From: Atriophallophorus winterbourni
Taxonomy: Eukaryota > Platyhelminthes > Trematoda > Plagiorchiida > Microphallidae
Reading direction: 5' to 3'
Length of the DNA stretch: 64,000 nucleotides
NCBI GenBank assembly: GCA_013407085.1
Contig: JACCGJ010019904.1
Span: 32,629-96,628, forward strand
The position numbers were made by a program, and so were the translations under genes. Below are positions 47,501-59,500 of the stretch, piece after piece (within the stretch, counting starts at the first letter, position 1; each line of letters opens with the position of its first letter). Below the pieces are notes generated by a model, which worked only from the letters and a program-made list of their open reading frames with translations, did not search any database and was not told the origin of the DNA.

Positions 47501-50500
47501 TGTATGCCGGTCCATTAGCCACTGGAGGTGCTCTTGGGAGTGAGCAATAGTGGCTGCATCGTAAGTTTTCATCTGTTGGCATACATTTGAACCTCAAGAG
47601 TGCTGACCGTTTCTCATCCAACACAGCAGACATCTTAGAAGCTTTTGCTTCGAACCAGTCGCTTGTTGAAGCTTTCTTTGGGATGCAGTTGTGAAAAGTG
47701 CGACTCGGCATATGCAGCTTTTTATAAATTCCCAGTTTTCTGAAGCAGATTCAAGTGGGGTTGTCTAGTTGAACTCGGCTGTGAAAGCTTTTGCGAATCG
47801 CGCAGTTAGATTAGGTTCGCACGCGAGAGTAAGGTCCATTCTTAGCTTAGCAGATAATTTGGTGCGGTGAACTTCAGTTTTGCACAGACCAGTGAATGAT
47901 CAGTGTCGCAGTCTGCGCTTTGATATGATCTGGTGAGGAGTACACTTCCAATATTAGTGCATTTAACAAGAATAAGATCAAGCTGATGCCAATGCTTAGA
48001 GCGAGGATGTTTCCAAGAGACTTTATGCTGCGGTTTTGTTTGAAAGAAAGTGCAATGGGGTCTCGAATAAAATAGTATACGCGTTTGCTTATTTACTTTT
48101 ATATCTGCGTACATACCTACTGCCGGTCCTTGGTAAGAAATCGCATGGCACGTTGCCTAGCACCCGACCGATATTTTACAACCAGTAAGGCAAATCGCTA
48201 CACGAAGCGTCCCCACCTCCTTTACATCCGATTGCGTCACAAGACAATAGGAAGATTACTTTGATGTTGGGAATGGAATTCGAAGTGCGCTCAAGACAGC
48301 ATAACGACAACTAATTTGACGCAAGAATGCACTACCGCGAAGTCATGAATGAAGCGCCGAGAGTCACACAACTGAAAACTTGGCCAGCTGCGATTACATG
48401 AGATAGAATTCTACTAATGACAGTCGCACCCATCTGTCAATGAGGGCACAGGCAAAATACAGAATTTCTCAATCGAAGGAATCGCGGTGACAAGTTACTC
48501 AGATTAATTGAGCTGATAAATACCCGGTACCTAAATGATTCACCGGAAATAGTTCAAACACACGCACGCCTACGATAGGGGCGACACTTCCAACACTATC
48601 CTGAGAGATAAACATCTGTTTGCCAGCAATACACAAACCGATTGAATAGGAACATGTAGTAGGGCTTTGTAGAGGGAGTCAAATTAGCAGAGTGCTCTTT
48701 GTTTACCGACCACGGAACACGCTTGAGTAAACACACACACACACCGAAGTCTTGGAGAAAGCTCATTGACGGAATGCAGCACGCGCAGCGATGTCTTGGA
48801 CCAGACTTGACAGCTGAGAATAAATGGGGTCTAGGTTAGCAGTCACATGCAGCACCACGTGTGACACACAAGCGGCTTTGTCTATCGGTCATAAGCTAGT
48901 CTGCTTTGTGGACAAGGAGATAGGGAAAACTGTTGTTACGGTAAAAGTGCACTTGAACCTCTTTCATGTATTGGAACCGGAAGAAACAGAGTTTAATGCT
49001 GGAACAGAGAGCAACTTGATTTATGGATAACGAGTTTAACACGGAAGTGACTAAGAAACAGGGGTAGGATGCCACGATTAAAAGGAAGGGTAATTATCGG
49101 TTTTGAAGCTGAAAAAATGTGGCACACGACAGGAGTGAAACACGTACACCATACACAGTGGGAAAAGCCATATATCCCACAATGGCGAGACAGGAAACCA
49201 ACAGCACGTCAAACATATCGCGAAAACAATAAGAAGCAGATAGCATCCATTGAATTCATGTCCTCCGTCCAACACTAATGAAAAGTTGCAGACGTATACC
49301 AACGAATGCTTGCATAATATTATGTATGGTGTGAAATACATAAGCAACGACCGTTAATCCACAACTTTCGGATGCTATGAAAGCACAAGCCTGATCCAGG
49401 CAAAGTGCCGCACAGTCAGAGACTGCACGTGGGCTGAGATACTGTCAGGTTACCCATGCCTAGGGAGATACGAGGAAGAAAAAAGAACAGGAAATGGTAG
49501 TGAGAATCCAGCCTGTTTCAGCATGAAGCTCACTACCGATGGCCAATCAATTTAGCACGGCGTTTGCCGCACAGCACAGAAATACTGCACGATTGCACAT
49601 ATGAGGTAAACCACCTTCCGGCACAACACAAGAGCAGGAAGCGCCAAAATGAGTGACGAGAATGAAAAAACGCAAACCTCTAATAATTCGGGGTTCGGAA
49701 GGAATTGCTTAAGAATGGTTCGAACGAGCTTATCGTCGGAAACACGAGCAGATGGACAACGTCGGCCATGAGTGGCGAGGGCTTGAATTGTACCGGTTGG
49801 CACGAAATCAATTAATAAACTAGATCAAATAGGCAACGGTTACTGTTGTGCGACTATCTCCTCCAGGAGGATGAGTCGGCTTCAATGAAGATTCTTGGGA
49901 ATTGGGGTACAAAGCGGCGTCCCCAGCACCACTCGACGTTTGTTAGAGTCAACTTCTCTAGCCTTTACACAACCAAGTGCGACCTGCAAGGCAGCAGGGA
50001 GTTGCCAGAAAGAGGTGGTTTGCACCAACTAACCATCTACCAGACTGTTCCAGGTTTTTCCTCAGGGTTTTTTCCCGAAGCCTTTCCCGCGATAGGATAT
50101 CCCACAAGGCAGCAAAGGTTTAAAATCAGGAGTTTCCTTCCCTTAGATGAAATGCCTTCCCAGGCCAACGAGCTCCATGTGCCCGAGGCAAACTGGTTTT
50201 CAGGCGCCAGTCACTCGCCCTCGCCCCTTCTCCTGTTGGTAGAATCAGTTTCGCCGGGCTGGCCAGGAGCTGGTCTTGGTTGTCATAGGCTATTTGAGAC
50301 GCGCGCCATATGGGAGCATTTTATAAACAGTGGGAGCTTATTCCCACTGCGACCCCGGCTATGACAACCGATACACGCATGTCGATGTTATGGCAACGGG
50401 ATATGCCTATACAAGATAGACGAGTTTTATTTTATGCCATATGTGCAATCAACGCGTTGACACGCTGGTGGGTGAATGTGCTTAATTTTGAGAGCGAAGT

Positions 50501-53500
50501 AGGACGACATCGACAAGTGGCTGCGAACCGTGGGGGTGGTGTGGTGACGTAGTTAATGCTGGATCAAGTGACCTGAAACCCGTAATAAACGTTGGGACAG
50601 GAAACGCGATTAACTCAACCAAATCATACCATTCGCCAACCCCTACAACATTTCCACTATTGGATTTTGCTTGAAGAATTTCAAACACTAAACTCTGGAT
50701 GAAACCCGGTCGGACACGAGATCGATAAAATTAAGGGGATGTGTGATGCAGCGCAACAACCGGTTAAAAGGTCGCCAGGAAAGCAGTAAAATGAGAGAAC
50801 AGTGGGAATAGCTGATCAGACATGGAGACGATTTGTCAAGAGCGAGGAGAATAGCGTTGAAATTACATTCAATCAGCTGAACAGAACTGGTAAAACAGAG
50901 TGTGCGTAGGCGTAGTGTAGCCAGTTACTCCACGCGTAGCATAGAGGGCTAAATCAACTAGGCCAAGTGTGTTATGGAACAACGGTTCCAGCAAGTTTAG
51001 CTGAAGGCAGCATTCGAAAATAGGACCAGACAGGACGGACACCCCAGTTTCGAATGAGTCAAAGTTGAAATGAAAAAAACCGCGATGATTTCAATCGGAA
51101 AAGAAATCAAAAACCCCTCTGTTCTATCAGAATAATGATACAATAAATTAAAGAAATCCCAAGGTGAAATCAACAGCAGCTGGTTCATGTCGGGAGTATA
51201 CTGAGTAGCAGATAACACATCGAGAAAAGAAAAGCCCATGAAAAACGCATGAAGTATCAAACTTAAGAAAAGCATGGATAAAACTGCACACAAGCTTCTC
51301 CCCGAAATCAACTCACTCGATCCATCTCCATCTCGGTCAAATTCTTCGATCATCGCGCGCAGCTCCTGATCTGAAAGGTTCTCGCCCAACTCCCTGAGAA
51401 TGGTAAAAGCGCACACAATTGAAGACCGTACACTAGGGTCAATTGATCAGTATTGCAGGATAGGTTGTTACATTATGGAATATCAAACAAAACCATGGAA
51501 CCACGATGATGGAGAAAGACAACGGGTCACCCAGCGCCCAAGAATGAACAGATAATGGCTGGGAGGATTCAGTATGTTAACACGTGCACAATATCGAAGT
51601 ACTGCATGATTGTACATCTGATCATACTAAAGAGAGGGTAAGAATCACACAGACACCGCACACAAGAGATGCTGTGCAGCATGAAACTACCACCGCACAA
51701 ACCGACTCAGAATTATCGACAAATAGCACAGAGAGAAAGCCGGAAAACACTGCACACGATCACTAGAGTATGCGAGATTGCACGCATTGGTTGAATGGGA
51801 AGAGGTATGCGCACATGAGATACACAGCATACAGACGAAGCCATCGCGATTAGGATAAAACATAAATCGAGAATGTTGCCAGCTTTTGCCACCTTGGTAG
51901 TGACATTGCTCGAAAAGAGAGGAACTGAAGTAGACATGAGAGACACTGAAGTGAAGACATTCAACTATTTCGTCAAGCCTTGGCTGATGTACTAGTCGGA
52001 AATGTGTTGGCTGACAGTCGCAGATCGCTCAACGACTCTGGCGACGACCGGTGACAGTCAAAGTCGAACAGTTACGCTAACACACCGATAAAGGGTTTTC
52101 GGAGAATTTACGAGTTCGCCAACGCAAGCTTTCAATCGGGTATACTAACCGGATTCTCAGAAAGTAAACGAATGACTCTACACCTGAAAACCCATCGTCA
52201 TCACCGCGTCCAGAAAGATAGGATGGATAAGCGTTTGGTGTGAGAACATCTGGCACGGATAGCAGACAAAAAACGAATGGACAAACCTCGTCGACTGTCT
52301 ACGACCAACAAGGGGTTTAAGGATGAAGTAAGTAAGTAAGTTAGCTGACAGGAAGCTGCCGTGCTGATGTCGATCTACTCGTTCAACTCGCTTGATTGCA
52401 TGTTCCATACGAGGTGTCGGCATCCCATTCTAGTTTGTTGATGCTTACTGTTCAATAAGTTCCTTTTTAGCCACTTCTTTTAGAGCTTTATTTTTTTAAT
52501 GGTTGTATGAGAGTTAAGCAATCATCGCACTTGCTACCGGTGTGATGCTATGCCTGATTATGATCAATAAGCAAGCAGCTTCATAACCTGAAACCACATC
52601 ATAAGCTGTCTGCACGCAGCAAAGCTTTTTCAAATAAAATTCGACGCTGGCATCATATAAACAATACAATACGGCACACCGAGTAGAGGCATATAAAACA
52701 ATAGAAACCTCAACCTGATTACAAGGTACCCAGAAAGTGTGAACAGCAAGAGAGGCACAGGTGAAAATGGTTCAAGCTAGAGGTAGGCAAAGCGACATAA
52801 CCGGAAAAACTAATTACAGAGAAGATAATGTCAATTTTCTCATGGACAGACAGAGAAATGAGAATATAACGATAGCGACGAGACTGCAGTTCATCACTGA
52901 TGCAAGATATCAATAGTGTGGCCGGCGGGAGTGAGATTTTGCTGTGCGAAGATAAAGGATTATGCGCGGTTTTGAGTCACAATCCAGTTCCAACGACCAA
53001 TCGCCAGCTGAGTTCATCATCGGTTCAACCACGAGCAGGGTGTAACCAGCGTCGCACTGCATTAGAACTGACCATAAACGTTTTCCGAGCTAGGATCAGC
53101 ATCCAAGGAATAACGGGAAGCAATCTTCAGTTCTAAATTTCCAGACCGGAAGAGCCTATTGGAACAAGACTCAATCGCTACATAAATTTTGTATGTCAAA
53201 CAAATCAAGCAGAAAAATCTCCTGCCAACACCACAAACATGTGGTACAGTCTCATAAACTACCCACGGATGGTTCACGTGTAGAGAAAAAGTTGGCTAAT
53301 TAAAAGCTGTAGCCTTTCGTAAATACTTTCTGAGGCAATTCCAAGAACAGCGTTTTTTTTACAGAATGCTTACCCGATAGAGACTGAACAAGGTCTCCAA
53401 ATGAAGAACTTGCCGACTCAGAAAGCATCGTACTTAAACAGATTTATCACTTCGTTATTGCGATCATACATGGTTTCAGATGGGCGTTGAAAGTTCAAAG

Positions 53501-56500
53501 ATTCAACAGTCGGAATGGTTACAACGCAGGAATTTTCGAAAAAATCTCATGCGTCTCCAGTAATGGATTTACCTTGATGTTATGAAATGTAGTGCAATCT
53601 GATTGCAAAATCTAGTTGAGTGAGTAACGGAAGAAGCTAAACTTTTCTAAATAAAACAAACACGCACAGAATTAAAATACCTTGTAGAGTTTGGGTGGGA
53701 ACGGGTTGTTTTTCTTGCTGAGCACTATTTTCATTGAGCGATGATAGATTCAACGCATAATTTCTATATTCTCTTTGGGACAAACAGACCAGGATTGCAA
53801 AACATAATCCAGTTAGTATCTACGATCCATGAAAATGTTTTGGAAGAAATACTCGTTTGTGTAGACTAAGGACATGTGATGCTGTTGTAAGAGCAGTGAA
53901 TGCTTGAAGTGAAGTTTTTACATTGGAGCATATCTAGACGCGCAAATCTCTTTCCTAACTAGACTTTTTAAGGGTGTGTGGGTCTAACATGACAGTGAAG
54001 ACCGCAAGGAAGCGGTCGTACCCAAGTCGCTCTACACTTTTACAAAACTTGATAGAATGTATGCTTCATTTGAAATGTGAGAACATCTCGTTCCAGTGCT
54101 TTTGGTTTTTCGTCTACAGTTTCCGTAGCTATTCAAGTTGTACCCTTCCCACCATCTATTCAGGGTTTTATCAAGGAACAGTTGTAGGGCGGTTAAACAT
54201 TCGGTACTTGCTACTAGGGAAGAACTTTCTCTTGACCGCCCACATTGGAGGCATTGTGTAAAGCGTCGTCTGCAAGCTGGGGAAAAGCAGATACAGCTCT
54301 TGGCTGCTGAGCGCAGATCACGCCGCCGGCGTGCAACTGACGCCCTACAACCGAGTTCTGACTATCGTTGCAAGCGCTGCGGGAGAGATTGTTCTTCCAA
54401 ATCAGACTGTTTAGTCATTCAAAGAGCTGTAGAACATGAAAATTCATGCGATTGTGATGTACATCCATGGTCGACATCGACCGAAGGAGGCCAACAACAA
54501 CTTGGTAACCAGGTAGTGTTGGCCCTGATGAATATGATGAACACAACAGCTGGCTAAGGTTTTCAAACGCGACTCAAAGATGAAAGTTGTCCTCCGCAAA
54601 CGCAATCGGTTTGTCATTCATTTAGGATATCAACGAAGCCATTTGCGAATGGCCTGAAGGGTTGGACTCAGGCGCGGCGTCAACAAATGTAAGAGTTGAT
54701 TATGTTTGTAGTTCAAGCACGGTGGTTCCAAAGGTTTTCATAGCCGGGTGTGGCAGTGGGGATAAGCTATCAATGTTTATGAAATGCTCCCATATGGCGC
54801 GCGTCTCAAATAGCCTCTGACAACCAAGTCCAGCTTCTGGCTTGCACGAATGGCTCCGCGAGCCCGGCGGAACTGTTTCTACCAACAGGAGAAGGGGCGA
54901 GGGCGAGTGACTGGCGCCTGAAAACCAGTTTGCCTCGGGCACATTGAGCTCGTTAACCTGGAAGGGCATTTCATCTAAGGAAAGGAAAACCTTGATTTTA
55001 AACCTCCGCTGCCTTGCGGGATACCTGATAGCGAGAAAGTCTTCGGGAGAAAACCTTGAGGAAAAATCTGGAGCAGAGTCTGGTAGACGGTTAGTTGGTG
55101 CACACCACCTCTTTCTGGCAACTCCCTGCTGCCTTGCAGGTCGCACTTGGTTGTGCAAAGGCTAGAGAAGCTGACTCTAACAAACGCCGAGTAGTGCTTG
55201 GTACGCCGCTTTGTACCCAAATTCCCAAGACCCTTCATTGAAGCCGACTCATTCTCCAGGAGGAGATAGTCGCACAAAAGACAAAGAAAAGCACGGTGAT
55301 TATCTCCTCAAAGTGTATCAACATTGTGTTCAGCAGTAGTCATTCCATAGACAAAGCATTGTCGTTTCAGGGAATCCTGTTGATAACGCCAGGTAGTGAA
55401 AGCCACAACGAAGCTGATCTGCTGATGTCATCCTACGTACGTTTAAATTCAGGTATCCATAAAACAGGCAAGTGTGGATGTACTGGATCCCTCGTAGATT
55501 TGTAATCACCTTTATAACCCCGTTCCGAATGGATCCAAGTATTTTCTAATTATGCATATATGATGAGGTTGAACACACATCTTTGCTATCGATGTACTTG
55601 TGTTTTTCATGATGATGACAAGTGGAAACTCGACTTATCGATAGCTACTGTGGCACTACCTCCAGTGGGCTCCAATTATTCATCTCACTCAAATACGAAA
55701 CAGTTGAAATTTAAGCAAAATGTCAAGATAAATTTGTGCAAACAAAGGACAAGAGTGAACGTCGTTGCGTGTAAGGTTAAACTTAAAACGTTTACGCGTT
55801 GGATGCTCACTTGGCAACCTTCTTCAGATTGCGATACGTGATCTTCCCAGAATCGTCATCGTCAAACAGTTTGAAAGCTCGAATAATCTCACTGGTGGGA
55901 TCACGGTCTAGAATCATGTCAGTGACTGCAAGTCAAAAAACGGATATCATTTATGAGTGATGACTTGTGTAACATATATGGTGGAGAAACACGTAGAACT
56001 GGGTTTGATGTTTTAACAAGAGTTGTACAGCAAGATTAGAAATTAATGTGATTAAAAGCAATAAACTGATAAACAGGAATGGGACACTAGGACTTAGCAT
56101 TGCCGTGTAAGGTTTTGAGGCGGCAGTCTTTCGAACACAAAGCTACAATCATGAACGTGAAATGTTCATTGTAAAAGGCATCGATACCTACGAGATAAAT
56201 CACGCGCAAGTTCCGAACGGATAGAGATATTAGATGGGGACGTAATGGCCTCAGATTACCACTCCGTTGATGGGTTAAAAATACAACATTTTATGTTTTG
56301 CGACTACTCATGACTACCAAGTCCTTTGAAATATTCAAAGGTGATGGTCCTGTGTTTGAATCAAACCCGAGACAGTATATGCACTGCTGATGAGCTCAAA
56401 TAAGAGCTAAACTCGAGTCCAGTGCTTCCAATGTAGACCGTTGTAATAAACTTTGCGAATATTTCAAAGGACTTGGTACTGATGAATAATCGCAATACAT

Positions 56501-59500
56501 AATGAACGAACTTTCCAAACACTCTGGGGGATGTGAGCAACACATCACTCTGGATACAACATTTTCGAAGTTGTGCCATTGCTGTCACAAAACATGGACC
56601 ATAGTGAAACGATGATAAACAAATGAAATCTGAAAGTAATAAATTGATGAGTAGCAGTAGTGGGCTCTAAACAACCCATCCGGCAGATTGTTGGACATCG
56701 TACGCGATATAGCTACAAACTAAGGTCAGTGATGAAAATGTATGTGACAAAATTTTTATCCTAGACCATTGTATTATATTCGATAAAGAAAACCATATAA
56801 ACCATAAAACCACACTCAGTACAACTGAAAAACGTGCGGTTGTTAACGTATTTGTATATTCCGCTTGCGCGATTTCTATTCTATACACGTGCTTATCTGG
56901 TTTTGTTGCTTCATGTTGCTTGGCACTTTGGCTCCAGATCTGGGAGCTCTATGATGACGATGATTATGTAGACCGATGCAGATGTTGGCAAAATATAGTC
57001 AGGAGCGATATATTTTGCAGAGTGAGTCGCAAAAGCGGAACGGGTTACAGAAGATTTACAGATTTTCGAGGGTGTGAGAATTCAGCACATAAATGACAAA
57101 CGTATGTAAGCTACAGAGACGGTACAAACAATGAACACATGACATATTATAAATATCTAACTACTGAATATTCGACAGTAGTAAAAACATCGTTGTGTAG
57201 TTAAATATCATCATCATCATCAGAGACAGCAATACACCGGTAGTGTAGTTAAATAGGATTAATCTGATTGGATAATAATACCGAGTATTATAGCAATCAT
57301 TGAAACAATCAATATTCATTACCAATCTCATTGAACTCATCGAAGGATAACTTCCCGCTATCTTCTTTGATGTTATAATCTTCTAATAATTTGGCAACTT
57401 CTTGCTTCTTCAACTCAAAACCGAACGCGCGCAAAGCGACCTTGAATTCATAGTAACTTATCTCTTGATCACGATCCGTGTCGAATAATTCGAAGGCCTC
57501 GATAATTTCTTGCTTTTGTTCAGGCGTCAATTCTCGCCGTTTCCGCCTTCTTATGTGCTCTGAATTCACGGGGGAAAATCGGTTGAGGAACAATAAACAA
57601 TTTTAAATGCATTATAACATTTCTGAACTAGTATGGTATGGTATGAAAGCACAAGCATGATCCAGGAAAAGTGCCGCACAGTCAGAGCCTGCACGTGGGC
57701 TGAGATACTGTCAGGTTAAGAAGGCCTAGACAGATATGAGGAAGAAAAAGAACAGGAAATGGTAGTGAGAGTCCAGCCTGTTTCAGCATGCAGCTCACTA
57801 CCTCTGGCCAATCAATTTAGCACGGTGTTAGCAGCACAGCACGAAGTACTGCACGATTGCACATCCGTGAACCAGTAGTGTGGAAACAACCAAAAAGGGC
57901 TCTCAACCTCCACGATCTAGCTAAGCAAAAGCATGTTTGAATAAAGCACTTAACTCCAACTCACAAATGGAACCATAATACAATGAAGGAGAACACACCG
58001 CAAAAATAACCATGAAGTAGTTCACTTTGTGTTCGTGCGTGATCTGAATGTAGGCAAGTACTACTGAAAGAGCGACAATCCTCGATGAATCCCTGTTATC
58101 GAGCAATCGTGATGAGATGGTCGAATTGTGTCTATGACTGATATTCGTCAGGCGAAAGCTAAATAAAGCCTAAATAAATGGTTCTGATAAATCGTCTGCT
58201 ACGCCGAACAGAGGAGCCAACGACACACATGAAGGGACTGGAGAGTAACCTATATCCCTACCAGAAACAGGCGTTTGTAAAATAACTGCGACAGCCCAGT
58301 AACCTGACCGGAAAATAAGCACTAACCCTATCGACCCAGTGGTCTGAAAAAGAATAAAAAGGCAGAGGTGCAGAATGTAAGATGTTTGTACGCTGAGCAT
58401 CGAGATGTTTTAGTTGAACATTCATGTCGCCAATTGTAATAATAATATGTGAAATCATATTTTGTCATTGCTGACATCCCCTACACTTATTTACTAAATT
58501 TTTGAAGGCAAAATCACAATAATTTCATTACAGAAGATAACCTTATTTTCATTAGTGCTGCGATTAGTTGGGCTACTAGGGACATGCTGTGTGGCTAACA
58601 CCGTATTAAATTGATTGGCCAAAGGTAGTGAGCTGTATGCTGAAACAGGCTGGAGTCTCACTACCATTCCTGTTCCTTTTGTTCCTCGTATCTGTCTAGG
58701 CCTGGGCAACCTGACAGTATCTTGGCCCACATGCAGTCCCTGACGGTGCGGCACTTTGCCTGGATCGGGCTTGTGCTTTCATACATACATACGTAAATGC
58801 AGCAATTCGTGTAAGTTCGGAAAGTTTTACTGACAGAAATCCCCCATCTAAGTGAGGTATCTGCACGTAGGCCGAGGACCATACCGACACTAGCTTGGCC
58901 TAAAAAGAATGCAAGCGAATAACCTCAGCAACGTAAAAAGCATTTGGCGTAAAAGTTTAGTGTGGCCAGTAATTTCACTGTTGATGCATCATATAATATT
59001 GTCTCTGATAAGCAGCAAACCGATAGTTAAGGAATCTAGGCATTGTTATTTTTTTCTTTTCCATGTGTCTAGGCCCGGGCAACCTGACAGTAACTTAACC
59101 CACGTGTAGTCTGTGACTGTGCGGCACTTTGACCAGATCAGGCTTGTTTAGACCAGGACAATCTCAAAGTATTTTAACCTACGTGCAGTCTATGAATGTG
59201 TGGTACTTTGTTTGGATCAGGTTTGTGATTTCACACATCATACATATACTACTCACATGTGCAAAACGGATGATTCAAAAATGCTTGTATGTATGTATGA
59301 GAGCACAAGCATGATCCAGGCAAAGTGCCACAGTCATAGACTGCACGTGGGATAAGATACTGTCAGGTTGCCCAGGCCTACACAGATATTGGATCGGATA
59401 AACGGTGGATGGCAGCCGAGGTTGTAGAGTGTAGCACATGATCAGACAACAAGCATAGTAACTACTAAGGACAGAAGTAGTCTGTATTATAAGTTAAGTT

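Noticed and set aside
50997..51316. Hydrophobic minus frame following the centrin exon 4 sequence
   Set aside because: It is read-through past the gtgagt donor into intron; the true continuation is at 44579.
57560..57593. N-terminal extension of centrin exon 2 (a frame starting [10 protein letters not shown])
   Set aside because: The codon at the frame start is TTG, not ATG, and a good acceptor (gaattcag) lies inside it. The 22-residue match in length to human centrin-3 is a coincidence.
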